Source of the DNA: Sarcocystis neurona
Lineage: Eukaryota; Apicomplexa; Conoidasida; Eucoccidiorida; Sarcocystidae
Direction: 5' to 3'
Assembly (NCBI GenBank): GCA_000727475.1
Contig: KL647315.1
Span: 1,166,051 to 1,230,050, forward strand
DNA: 64,000 nt
Made by a program: the position numbers and the translations under genes
In this document: in pieces, positions 1-11,675 of the stretch
Numbering within the stretch: the stretch's first letter is position 1
How the letters are laid out: every line of letters starts with the position of its first letter
The notes under the pieces: model-generated
Seen by the model: the letters and a program-made list of their open reading frames with translations, nothing else
Databases searched by the model: none
What the model was told of the DNA's origin: nothing

Positions 1-3000
1 CCTGTTCCTTGTCCTGCTAGATCTGCTGCACCTGCTGCTGAGGCTCCGAGTGCTGCTGCGCCGCCCTGCGAGTCTTTGTGGCTGCGCTTTTTGGTGAAGC
101 GTCTTGGGCCGGAGCGTCTCTCCTTTTCGGGCGCTGCAGCGGCGTCGGCCGGAGGCGCGACAGCAGCGTCAGCAGCAGCAGCAAGGGGAACAGCGGCAGC
201 AGCAACGGAGCCCGCAGCGCCAGCCTGCTTCCTTTCAGACGAGACAGCAACATGAGATTTCGCCTTCTTACTTTCTCCTGCAGCGTAGTCTTTCCTGTGG
301 AAGAGTGTGCCCCTCATTCCCGTTCGGCTGCGGCTGCGCGACAGCAGCCGCTCGAGACTTCTCGCGCTTCCCTTGAAACGCTTCGCTCTGGCTTCTGCAT
401 ATCCTTCTTCGCCAGACGCACACTCGACAATACCTGTCTCGTCTCCGCCACCCGCAGGTGCCGTGTCTCCTGCTGCTGCTGCAGCACGCGTGCTTCCTCC
501 CTCAGTCAAGCGCCGTCTCGATCCCAGACTCTCCACAGGCTCGCCCTCTCCTCTTCTGCGGCTGCTGGTACGGTGTCGACGTGACGCTGCTGCTGCTGCA
601 GCTTCGCCTCCGTCCGCCTCGTGCTGCGGCTGCAGCTCTCCCTTGTTGCATGTACCTGCAGCGCGAGAGGATCGCGTAAGTCTTTTTGTATCTCGTCTCT
701 CACCTCTTCGGCGGCTCTTCCCGTTTGCAGCAGCTGCTTCCTCTCCCGCTTTTTTACATGCTGGAGCACGCCTTTTCTTTTCCTTCTTCAAGGAATCTAG
801 CCTTGCTTCTCCTGCGTCCGCTCCCCAGCCTGATGCTGCTGCTGCTGCTGAGCTGCATTTGCGGCTCGAATCTGCTGCTGCTGCTCCTCCCCCTCCTCCT
901 CTTCCTTCTCTCCCGTCTCCTGCTCGTCTCCCTTTCTCCCGTGTCTTCGGCTCAGCAGGAGCGGCGGGAGGGAAACAGAAAAGTTGCAAGTAAGGCACCC
1001 AGCTGTCAGTCGCGGCAATCGTTCGTAAACCGTCGAGAGCTCCTGCTGCTGCTGCTGCTGCGCGAGCTTCTGCCTCCTCTTGCATCATGCGCTGTACGTC
1101 TATATCAGTGTCCTCCACACCCCGTCCACAGGTACTTCCCGGCCAGCACCACCAGCCTCCAGGTTGCTGTATCTCTCCTTCTCTGGTGCTGCCGCCACCT
1201 GCTACCGCATGCCACGCGGTTGCAACTTCTTCTCCTTCGTCTCGTGCTCCGATTTTTTTCGGTCTCTTTAGCGCAGCCGCATCTGCTCCTGCGGCGTCTG
1301 CTGCTGCTGTTGCTCTCTGTTCACCTTCGTAAACACGGCTGTCTCCGGCAGGCACCTGCGGTGACGAGAGACGAGACAGCAGAAGAGGCGGCAACATCGT
1401 ATACTGACTGCTGGCAAGATAGTCCTCGAGGCCAGGTGTTGTTGCTCCTGCTCCACCCGCAGAGAGCTGCTGTTCCTGCATCCCAGTGACGTGTAATTTG
1501 CTCCGGTAGAAACTTTCCAACTTCTGAAGCACAGAGTCCCTCCTCCCACCCCCTGCTGCTGCCGCCTCTCCTGCTTCGTCTGCGTCATACGCTACTTCCC
1601 TTCCGCCCGCTCCTGCTGCTGCACTTCGGGATATGTCCGTCGCTGCTGCCCCTGCGGACGGTGCGTAGACACGCAGCAGGTGCTGTTGATCGGCCGCGCC
1701 GTGGCTGCAGCAAGTGCTGCTGCAAGTTCCTTCAGCAGCAGCAGCCGCGCAACAGGAAGCGAAGGGAGCAACGCAGCGTCGCAAAGCTGCTGCCGCAGGA
1801 GGTCTCCCGCCTGTCTCATCTTCGTCGTCGTCGTGAAAGAAGTCTGCAGCTGCTGCGGCTCCGTCTCCTGCTGCCGTGGGAGTTCCCAGGACGCTGCTGC
1901 TGTCAACGCGTTCTGCACCCCAAAGCGTCCTGCCGCCTCTGGCAGCAGCAGCAAAAAACGAGACGGCACCTCCGCGCAGCAGGTCACGCAGACGCGGCGT
2001 TCCTGGAGCAAAGCCTCCCCCTGCGTGCATTGCCTCTGTCATCCGCCGTAAGTCGCCCAGCTTCATTGTCGCACTTTCAGCAACGATATTCTGTGCGACC
2101 CCTTCGTAAAGCCGTCTCCGGTGCGTGTTGTCGCTCTCCCCCGGGTGTCTCCGCAGCTGATGGTGTGGAGACGGCGGCGTCTCCCCGCGACCTTGGGGCT
2201 CCTGTCCAGCGCCATCGCGCGCAGCAGCGCGTCGTGCGGCGACTGCAGCCGCGAATGCCTTGGCGGCAGCAGCAAACTGCGCCCCAGCGGCAGCAGCAGC
2301 AGAAACAGGGACGGCAGGCGGCGGGGCCGCGCCCGCAGCACCAGCAGGCGGCGCAGCAGCTTCAGGCGTTGCAGTCGTCGTCATTTCTTCGTTGTTGCTG
2401 ACAAGGGAAGCAGCGGAAGAGACAGAGACCGCAAAGTCCGTCGTGTCCTGCTCACCTTCCTGCTGCTTACTGCGGTAGTCTCTCTGTCTCCGCCGAGCTC
2501 GCGCGTCTCCCCCCGCTTTCTTCCTTCCTGCGGAGTCCGTGCCGGTAGGGCTCGTGCGTCGCCGCCGCCTCTTCGCGTCCGCAGCCGGCGTCGCCACACC
2601 AGCAGCAGTGGCAGCAGCAAGTTCCCTCAGCGGGGGATCCACCAGCATATCCAGATAGAAGCCCAGGCCGTCGACAGATATCATTTTGAAGAGCGTATCG
2701 TCCTGAAGACGGCCTGAGGCAGTGCACCACCCGGGCTCATGCGTGTCTGCTCCTCGCGGGGCGGAGTGAAGAACTGCGCAACGCAGGCAACAGCCAATAG
2801 CGAAGGGTTTGCCCGGTCTGCTGCATCGGTCCTCAATACGTATATGGATATTCTTGACAACCGCTCGAACGTTGGAAGCGAGCTTGAGAATCATCGACCA
2901 AAGAACGCCTCCTTCGATAGCGGAGAACATGGCATGGAAGGCGCCGTTGGCGAGGGCGGCGTGTTTCTGCTGTATGTACACCTCCTTGAAGCGCTGTGCC

Positions 3001-3296
3001 TGCCACGCGTGCGTCGGGCGGCTGCTGAGAAGCAGCAACACGTCAGAGACCTCGACTTCCAGCGGGCTGGCCAACAGGCTGAAGAGAGGCACCTCTACAC
3101 GAATGCGGCCGATGTAGTTGAACAGCAGATCAAGCGGCATCGGCAGGAAGTCGAACACCGCCTGCCGCACCTGCAGACCTCGCATGTCTACCTTCCCAGA
3201 CAAAAGCGAGGAAAAATCAAGCTGAGACGCGTCCAGGCCCTCAATGAATTGAGGAGCCACGCGGTTCAGCACGTCCACGACTACAGACGACAACAT
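1..3296 (-). CDS. VPS13: VPS13/chorein-family lipid-transfer protein, N-terminal part (runs off left edge)
   Basis: An uninterrupted reading frame begins at the ATG at 3294-3296 and stays open to base 1 (about 1,098 codons, no stop seen), so the 3' part lies outside the window. Residues 1-19 (MLSSVVVDVLNRVAPQFIE) match the start of VPS13 proteins. They are followed by the family-typical blocks LLSGKVDMRGLQV, FNYIGRIRVEVPLFSLLASP and, near residue 140, VRAVVKNIHIRIEDR, then FKMISVDGLGFYLDML near 200-215. VPS13 proteins are very large rod-like channels that move lipids between membranes at contact sites; this N-terminal chorein end is normally ER-facing. After about residue 215 the frame becomes Ala/Arg/Ser/Gly-rich with no family homology that I can see. 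Introns inside this low-complexity part cannot be excluded because neighbouring frames are also open. The leader upstream of the ATG is pyrimidine-rich on the sense strand. Confidence 0.88.
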   Translation of the reverse strand, partial: MLSSVVVDVLNRVAPQFIEGLDASQLDFSSLLSGKVDMRGLQVRQAVFDFLPMPLDLLFNYIGRIRVEVPLFSLLASPLEVEVSDVLLLLSSRPTHAWQAQRFKEVYIQQKHAALANGAFHAMFSAIEGGVLWSMILKLASNVRAVVKNIHIRIEDRCSRPGKPFAIGCCLRCAVLHSAPRGADTHEPGWCTASGRLQDDTLFKMISVDGLGFYLDMLVDPPLRELAAATAAGVATPAADAKRRRRRTSPTGTDSAGRKKAGGDARARRRQRDYRSKQQEGEQDTTDFAVSVSSAASLVSNNEEMTTTATPEAAAPPAGAAGAAPPPAVPVSAAAAAGAQFAAAAKAFAAAVAARRAAARDGAGQEPQGRGETPPSPHHQLRRHPGESDNTHRRRLYEGVAQNIVAESATMKLGDLRRMTEAMHAGGGFAPGTPRLRDLLRGGAVSFFAAAARGGRTLWGAERVDSSSVLGTPTAAGDGAAAAADFFHDDDEDETGGRPPAAAALRRCVAPFASCCAAAAAEGTCSSTCCSHGAADQQHLLRVYAPSAGAAATDISRSAAAGAGGREVAYDADEAGEAAAAGGGRRDSVLQKLESFYRSKLHVTGMQEQQLSAGGAGATTPGLEDYLASSQYTMLPPLLLSRLSSPQVPAGDSRVYEGEQRATAAADAAGADAAALKRPKKIGARDEGEEVATAWHAVAGGGSTREGEIQQPGGWWCWPGSTCGRGVEDTDIDVQRMMQEEAEARAAAAAAGALDGLRTIAATDSWVPYLQLFCFPPAAPAEPKTREKGRRAGDGREGRGGGGGAAAADSSRKCSSAAAAASGWGADAGEARLDSLKKEKKRRAPACKKAGEEAAAANGKSRRRGERRDTKRLTRSSRAAGTCNKGELQPQHEADGGEAAAAAASRRHRTSSRRRGEGEPVESLGSRRRLTEGGSTRAAAAAGDTAPAGGGDETGIVECASGEEGYAEARAKRFKGSARSLERLLSRSRSRTGMRGTLFHRKDYAAGESKKAKSHVAVSSERKQAGAAGSVAAAAVPLAAAADAAVAPPADAAAAPEKERRSGPRRFTKKRSHKDSQGGAAALGASAAGAADLAGQGT

Positions 3297-4594
3297 CCTG
3301 GCAAACAGTACAAGAAAGCGAGAAAGAGAGAGCACGAGGAAGGAATCCCGAGGAAGGAGAGAAATGAAAAGAGAAGACGAAAGGAGAGCGAAGGGCACGA
3401 CACAGAAAGGACGAGGACGTAGAAGGAGGGGAGGAAGAGCAGAAGAAGTTGCAGCGGGACAGCCGACCGCAGCGGGCCGAGGTGCTGCTGCGGTACCGAC
3501 GACGGGAAGAGCAACGCGTCCCCGTCGCTGGTGCAGTAACTGCGCGGGCGGCCGCACCAGCAGCAGGGACCGCAGGGTCACCACAAGCGACAGGACGGCG
3601 GCCAAAAGAGGGGAGCAGACGAAAACAGCACAAGACGGGCAGAGAAAAGGAGGCAACTAGACGAAGAGAATTCAACTACACGAAAAGGGTGGATATGCCG
3701 GAAGGAGACAGGGGAGCAACATACGCATAAATCTACACACATATACATATAGTATATGTACATGAATATAGACATACGTTTCCACGTGCCCACCCCCGCA
3801 GATCTACGTAGAGGGTCACGGGTATCTGCATAAAGCTCCACGTTATCCCTGCGTGCATCTACGTACCACGCAGAAGCAGTACGAAAGCGACCAGCGCTGC
3901 GATCACGGAAAAACGCATGCAAAAGTGTTCTGTTCGTGAGACGCTGAGACTGTGTCGAATTAGAAGAGAGAAGCCCCCCGCGGCTTGACGCGACAACGAG
4001 ACATGTTGCCAGAGCCGAAAGCAACCCAGCGAGAAAAAGAACGCCGGTGAAGAGAAGACATCCCCGGGGGAGTGCGGGGACGGCGGGGGAGGGGAGAAGG
4101 ACGGAGGGAAGGAGAACGAGAACGCTGAGGATGGACTAAAAAAGTGGTGTTTCCTGCTCGGAGGTTCGAGCATGTCTGTGTCCTTCATCTATTAGAATTT
4201 CCTCGCAAACAGGAAGTCTCGAAGAGGAGTGGAACGAACGAGCAGGAGGAGACAGATAGAAAGGAGAGCAATACACACACGAACGGAGCATGCATCTGCC
4301 TAGAGACGTGGACAGAAATAGAGTCTCGTAGCAAAGCACACAGATACCCACTTACATGTGAGGCACACAAAAAAATAGGTGTCGCTCTTTGTCTGAAAAA
4401 GTATTCGAAACGTCTGGAGTGCATGGCAAAGTTTATAAAGTCAATCCTCCACAGGTACGGCCACACGACTACTGCAGGGTGGTGCGTGCATATATACCTA
4501 CACATACACACGTACTTTTGCGTTGCCTACATAGTGAAAACTACAAGGTAGTGCACACATTCACATATATACGTACACATAAATGTATGTATAC
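3297..4594. other. Non-coding flank upstream of VPS13
   Basis: No gene recognised. Bases 3300-3450 are strongly purine-rich on the plus strand, so the VPS13 sense strand has a CT-rich leader directly before its ATG. A second purine-rich block lies at about 4060-4135. Short open frames here are low complexity and show no conserved motif. Confidence 0.5.
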
Positions 4595-4690
4595 GTACGT
4601 GGCCACTTCGATTCTACGGGCCAGCAAATATATTCTCATATACATGTACACGGGTAACTTCGGTTCGAATTCATATATACAGGTACAAAT

Positions 4691-4730
<40 letters not shown>

Positions 4731-5158
4731 GTGGCGACTTCGGTTCTGCACGCTGGCAAATATATTCTCACATGTATGTACACGGGCAATTTCGGTTCCC
4801 CATTGTTATGCGCATNNNNNNNNNNNNNNNNNNNNNNNNNNNNNNNNNNNNNNNNNNNNNNNNNNNNNNNNNNNNNNNNNNNNNNNNNNNNNNNNNNNNN
4901 NNNNNNNNNNNNNNNNNNNNNNNNNNNNNNNNNNNNNNNNNNNNNNNNNNNNNNNNNNNNNNNNNNNNNNNNNNNNNNNNNNNNNNNNNNNNNNNNNNNN
5001 NNNNNNNNNNNNNNNNNNNNNNNNNNNNNNNNNNNNNNNNNNNNNNNNNNNNNNNNNNNNNNNNNNNNNNNNNNNNNNNNNNNNNNNNNNNNNNNNNNNN
5101 NNNNNNNNNNNNNNNNNNNNNNNNNNNNNNNNNNNNNNNNNNNNNNNNNNNNNNNGTA

Positions 5159-5194
<36 letters not shown>

Positions 5195-5304
5195 GTGGCG
5201 ACTTCGGTTCTGCACGCTGGCAAATATATTCTCACATGTATGTACACGGGCAATTTCGGTTCCCCATTGTTATGCGCATATGAAATATATATATATATAT
5301 ATAT
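4595..5304. repeat. AT-rich satellite with assembly gap
   Basis: A block beginning GTACGTGGC and containing CAAATATATTCTCA and a GTACACGGG core occurs three times: a diverged copy at 4595-4668, and two copies that read as identical 89-bp sequences at 4727-4815 and 5191-5279. Each of the two identical copies follows a (TA)n tract (4693-4726 and 5160-5190). The unknown bases 4816-5155 lie between them. A further TA tract follows at 5286-5304. Either a tandem satellite was collapsed here or the same contig end was placed on both sides of the gap. Confidence 0.85.
4816..5155. other. Assembly gap (340 N)
   Basis: A run of 340 undetermined bases. Frames drawn across it are meaningless. Its borders are repeated sequence (see the satellite entry). 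Confidence 0.99.
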
Positions 5305-8300
5305 ACACACATACAGACAGACATACACGAGGACTTCGATCCTTCAAAGCGTATATATATTTGTGACGCCTTTGACATTACTTAGTAGTGTACGTATGTA
5401 TATATATAGGTATATATGATACGTAACTACACATGTATGTATGTATGTATGTATGTAGATGTTAGCTCCACGTGTTATTACCTGCACATGTGTGTACCCA
5501 AGGAACACGTCCGCATCCCCACATTCACGTGCATACGTATATATATGGCACTTTAGAGCATCATATTATATTATTTACTTTCACGCGTGTAACAAGGTTT
5601 AGATATGCAGGTTTGTGTACGGCAGGAATGCGCCTATTTGTGTGCCTGTGGCTGCCAACGCCAGCATGGGTAGCAAGCTTCACAACCTCCGTATACATAT
5701 TTCCTCTCCTTTCAAAGATGTTGGTCCGCAGAAAGAAAAATAAAGGGGTGAGTACCGCATCCACAAGAGACAGGGACGGGCTCACGCTGACACGTACAGC
5801 AGGGATTCTTCGGAGGTATCCGCTGAAGTAGCTGCAAAGCGACGTGCTGTGTGAATCGCGAAAAGGAAGAATTCTGTAGGTATTTTTGTATCATTCATGT
5901 ACACTTCAAAGCGTATATCTATGCAGCATCCGAAGTGCAGGAAACCATCATTTTTCGAGAATTGAGATACACGCTGGAAATCCGTAATTGCTTGTGTGCG
6001 TACGCATGTACTTACACTCACGCTTGTCAGATACAAAAAACTTTTTCTGCAGCCACGCGCTTCTTTCGTGGTTGAGCGCGACAACGAGTCTCGGTAGCAC
6101 ATCGAGTCGTTATTTCGCAGTGGGAAGGATGATGTCGCGGAGGCGCAGCACAGGACGACGCAGACAAGAACGACAACATTTTTAAGACGTCCTCCGCAGC
6201 TAGCAGCGGTCCTCCTGCCCGAGAGAGGGAAAGGAGGCTCCTTTCTCAAGAAAAATCTCCTCTCGTACGCCGTAGATGCGCACGCATTTACAAAAAAACC
6301 ACAGGAGAGATCGAAACAGAGTCCTTTTGTATCCGGCATCTACTTACGGGCGTGGATATCGACGGATGACTTTCACATCTGTGGTAGTATGTGCCGACAT
6401 TGATACTCTATGACGATCACAATCTGTGCGTAGTAGGTGGGCGGCCCTGATGCAGAGAAAATTAAGGCGCCCGTACCTGTGTGAATGCACTGCTGACATA
6501 CTACGTAACGATTCGGCGAAACTGTACCGAGGCACGAAATTCGAAGTAGACGCTCTGTGATCCAACGCTTGCCGGAGACAGCTTGCACATGCGCCGCTTG
6601 CAGGCCGTCGACGCCGTCGAGGAAGCTGATACCGATTACGATCGGCTGCGCCGCGAGTGTGTGGCAACGAAAAAGAGGGGAGGAGCACGGTTGAAAAAAG
6701 GGGTACACGCTCCTTGAGTGCTAGAAAGAAGGGAACACAGAAGTGTAAGAAGGGGTCGGCGAAAGGAGTAAAACATCCCACACAGAAAAGCCACAGAACG
6801 GTATTATCCCCAAGTAAGATGAATGCAATACACTGAGCAACAGTCGCTGCAGATGCTGCTAGCCCGCAATGGTTCAACCACGGCAGAGGGAGGGCACCGC
6901 GCTGCGCCACCCTGGATGTCACTAAGTTGAAGAAGAAAAAGTGATGCGTGCGTTGCTTTCTCTTGCAAAAAGAAAAAGAGCACCGGACCATTCGCAACAT
7001 AGGCAGTCGCTCAGGCACACGTTACCGCAACATTATGTTCCTGTCTCTGCTGCACGCAGCCGTGCGTGAGTTTTGTACGTAGTTGTCCCGAGCCAGCAAA
7101 TGGTGCGAAATATTTTGGATTATTAGCGATTTTTGTTAGACTGTGGGGACTTCCCGTCAAGAAAGAATGAGTAATCCGACGGAAAATGATAATTAGAGAC
7201 TCCGCCGCCCACGCCGTTCTTCCGATGCTGGTATGTAGAATACTACATCCCGAAATATGAATACCACCATTTCAGGTGGCACTCCGCCGAATCTTCAGCC
7301 TTTGTACGTAGTAACAAAAAATACGTGAGCGTCAGGCGAGGCGGACACTGTATGTACACTCTGTTCACAGTGCTCCAGATTTGGCTGTTTAGTGGCAAAC
7401 ACCCCATAGCACTCCGTAACTTCGACCAGGCACACGCTCAAAGTAGTTACAGAGACTCGCGTTAAAATATACTTCCCACTGAATGACAGGTCCTATTTTT
7501 GTACCTAGAACGGACAACCAGACGAAAACGTTTCCCCTTTTAGCGCGAGTGCCATTGTCGACACAGCATTTACGGAGCTCCCACGTGAAGAAAATCGACG
7601 TGCCTTCAGTGCAAGGACTTTTTCAGAGGAGCAACAAACTTGACATCCCGCTTTGAAAGGAAACCATATGCTGTTGGCGCACATGACAATAATTGTCGGT
7701 TGGAAATGGGGGTGTGAGAGAAGGAGGACGCACCGGTGTTAGTACCTCACCTTGTCATAACTCCTCCACCGTTTCGTTATCTATCCGTGTCCTCGATTAT
7801 CCTCGACAGAGATGTCTGCATAAGAATGTAGGCATGCGCAGGTCTCCTTTAGTACACACACACGTCCGCAAGGAATTGTGTACACAAACTTAGCCAGAAT
7901 ACCTTTTAGAAGCCAGTTACGAATCAGCGATGTTACGAAGCCGCTTGTCACCTATTACGCCAAGGGAGGTAGACATATGGAGCTCCACACCTACGCAACC
8001 GTGACAGCTTTTTAGGGAAGCATTCAGATCCTCAGAAACCTCAGTAAGGTCGCAGATATTTTGCAGGGCCGGCCGCGAGCCTGAAGAAACCGCTGGCGCA
8101 CTGTCATATCCCAGTCCCTCCTTCCTCTGTGCGTACCCACGTCAATGTGCACTCCTGTATATATGTGCATATCTGTGTATTCGTTTGCATAGTGCTCCGC
8201 GTATAGCGGATCTAGTTATAGAGTCATGGTTCTGTCCTTGTGCACCACGAGCACACAATAAACTGAAGGTAGAGCATGTATCACACTCAAAGGCGCAGCA

Positions 8301-11300
8301 CCAGCCGGCGATTCAGCTCTTTCTTATTAAACTGCAGAGACATAGTACATATGTTTACCTGCTGTGTGCAGCTGGGGAAAAGAGCACCCGACAGAAAGCC
8401 AGTGTGTCTCCGTTCGATTGTCCACAAAAGCTGCGGTCTCGGCAACACAGCTTCGAAGACAGGTTATACCCATGCAGATGTAACGTGATGCCGTGTCTAC
8501 CCTTACTCTACGGCGCAGGTTCTTAACAACGGTGTCTGCCGATGCTCCCTCACGCTCTTTGATTCACTGAAGATACACCGAAATTCTGCGAGGAGCTCGG
8601 CAGTTGAATACGCACGGGAGTGACAGAATAGTGTTTGCGGAGTGGCACTTTATCGTAGCGTAGTTATCCTCCTTTGGCACCTCATGTGGCTGCGCTATCT
8701 GTAGACACTGAGGCGTATAGCTGTGTACACAAAACAGCACTTACGTGCCTTGTGCGTCTTCACCTGGCACTTCACACGTACGTCCACTCACGGCCACCTG
8801 GTCTGGAAAAGCTGCTCTGGTGTGTAGTAGAAGCCCTGCCAAGAGGATGTAACGCTACGTAAGCGTTCATAAGAAAACATAGTAATATTGGTAAAGTGCA
8901 TTTCCATTGGAGTATGGGGAATCCCTTTTTCTATTTGGCTGCGGATTAGTGAGGAGCCTATTTCACACTATACTTGGACCGTCTCACTATTCACTTATGA
9001 AAACAATACGGCAACAGCGAAAATTCGTTTCACCAGAAAGCACAAATGATACCACGGAGCTCAACCGGTAAAGGCAGGGCGGATTTGCGCTTCCACATGT
9101 ATACACGTTAGCTGAGAAGACAAGTCCTATACTCCTGTGCAGCACCACTTTCAAGATGCACACAATTCCAGCGATAAACCGTAGAGCCTGAGTATATCTG
9201 AGCTCGTGCGCATGCCACATGCCCTGGTCCGCGTGGGCAACCACAACGTTGCGAGTGTAAAACGCTACCCAGAAACCTCGGTACAAGAAAGAGAGCAGCG
9301 CACTGGGCTGGCCAAACCATTTCTTACACATTCTGGGTGTGTGACTGACTATGAGTGAAAATTGTGCTAGCAGTGCAGTTCAGTCTTTCCAAAACGGTCT
9401 GAGTACAGTTGGACTGGAAACGGTTTCCCGCGCAAAGTGGAGCGCAAGAGCGCCACCCTCAACGGCACTTCGCTATGTGCTGGCAAGCTTAGACACAATC
9501 CCAGGTACGGGTGCACCCGCGCAAGTTGCACTTCTGGAACTCCAGCCCCAGATAGAGAAGTTGTACAGTTGGCGCTAAGAGCATTCAGTTGCTCGCGGAC
9601 AAATATATGCGTGCGGTCTGGTCGGCGGAACTTCCGCCACGCGTTTCTCCCGTCCGTCTTTCACGTGTATTTGGTCTAAATACGTGACCGATCATCGTAT
9701 GACGCACAAACGCCCCGGCTGCACGGAAGCGCTCGACCGTAGACGCCCTCCAAGTCAGGAATAGTTGAACCTGCCGGCTCCCAATACACATTATACAAAT
9801 ATCCCGCAATACTACTCCCTCCGCGATACGCCATGCAGTACACACGCGCAGGAAGTGCGTTTCAAAGAGCATACTGTGTGTCTTCACCAGTCAAGTCGCC
9901 TCCTGATGTACACAGGCATCAAAAAGGTCTGCCTTCTCCTACGTGCTAAAATTGATTGCGCACGCAGACAAGCCTACGTGCGAATATATACTGACGCACG
10001 CAGCCGCCTTAAATATATGTACATTAGCAAGTACGCAGTGTACACCCGTTCTTTTGCGCATATCGGTGTTTACCCGGGACTGTCACCCAATCGTGGGGGA
10101 AGACGGCAGTCCTGCTGGTGAAGTGTACGTACGCCGCATCCGCTTGACACGAGTTTCGCGTGCAAACAATTTCGCAGAATAGGAAGTCCTTTTGGGTTTG
10201 AAACCTACCGCATATTTACCGTGCGCTATATACTGTGTTTTCTGTCAAGATGTTGGTGATGATAAAAGAAAGCAAAGTCAATACATGAGCACACTTGATG
10301 CAGAAAGGTAGTTCTTCGCAAGCACTTTCGAGCGTGAAAGTAATTGTGTGAGACAAACAATGTAAGAAATCCTCCTTTCGTTGACTTCCTCGAGAGGCAG
10401 TAAGCATTCACTGCTTCCTCATTTCCCCACGCACTACCTTTGCTTCGTCACAGAACTGCGTGCACTTGCCGCACACTGTAAAAGACACTCTACCACTTCA
10501 CGGTACTCACAAATACACAAAAAATGGACCTGCAAGAAGTCTTTTTTTCTTCTCTTCACTTTTTGTCCTTCCCTTTTCAGGGTACTTCTTTCTCCCTTCC
10601 CCTTTCCTCCTCTTCCTCTCGCTGCCCCTCATCGCGACGCACACCACGCGACGAGTTACCCACTTCAGAACACAACACACGTTCTCTACAGAAGAACTAG
10701 CCGCACCTTTACCGCCGTTTCTTCTTGCCACGCTGTTTCGCATTAACAAAAACCTCCGACCTCTCCTGCTTTTTCATACGTTCGAAGTACAGCCCCCTCT
10801 CCTCCACGACTTCCCGTATATGGTTTGACACCCAGAGACCACCGTCGCATATTCAGTGTTTCTCAGGTCATTCAATCTTTCCATACAGGCACGTGGCACA
10901 AAGCTGCACGCCTCTCGAAGCGCTTCCGCAAATTCACCCACACACTCTCCTTCTAAACAAAACCTCGTAATTGTTCCCTTTCGTCGCACTCCAACACATT
11001 CAGTTCGCTTCAGCTCACTCTGTGCTGTTCCCCTTCGGCAACGTCTTCTCAACGCAGCCGGTCTCCATTCGACAATCCGCGTATATCCTTCCTCGCGTGG
11101 GCAAACATCACTCCAGAGTCACTGTTCTTCACTTCCGACGTGTTTTTTCCAGTAGTTCCGCTTCTAAATATGTGTACACACCTCTGCGCACGCTCACACT
11201 CGATTAGCCGTTTATAACTTCCGACGTGCACCTTGTTTACAGTAGAACGTTTCAACTATTGTCGTCTTCCTGTTCACTCGTAATCCTCCTCTTCTTCAGA

Positions 11301-11675
11301 TTTGCAGTGCCCTCCTCGCAGTTCTCTCTGATACTGACACAAGAACTATCCTTTCTTTCGTATCTACACAGTTCTTTGCAAACCTTTAGAGTTCTTACGC
11401 TTGCACGCACACGCAGACACACACACACACACACACACATAGATGCGTAAGTACAGTTCGAGTTCCTATGATATTCCAGATGGCAAGCAAATCTGGGCCT
11501 TTCCTACACCCATCTCCACACAACACACGACCACCATCTACCGTATGTCTCACTCCTTCCCATCTACCACCTCTCCTCCTCCGTGTTCTCCATCCTGAAC
11601 TACGCCGTCTCCTCCGCTGTCTCTCTTGAGACGGACTACTGCCGCAGAAGTCCAGCCGTCTCCTGCGGCTGCTAT
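5305..11675. other. Long triplet-poor intergenic region
   Basis: No gene is recognised with confidence. The stretch contains (TATG)n at about 5437-5459, few CAG runs, and many stops in all frames. Between about 6540 and 6960 the minus strand has open pieces with plausible splice borders but no known motif. From 10530 to about 11400 the plus strand is pyrimidine-rich. An (AC)n tract sits at 11417-11439 just beyond the 3' end of the ApiAP2 gene. The region probably holds the 3' flank of the ApiAP2 gene and the upstream flank of VPS13. Confidence 0.5.

Noticed and set aside
4389..5419. Frames crossing the N gap
   Set aside because: They consist of undetermined bases and TA-repeat translation (Ile/Tyr runs), so they are not coding evidence.
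6540..6960. Minus-strand pieces (for example PIVIGISFLDGVDGLQAAHV) with splice-like borders
   Set aside because: No family is recognised, the pieces are short, there is no start, and they sit in a triplet-poor, stop-rich region. Composition alone is not enough to annotate them.
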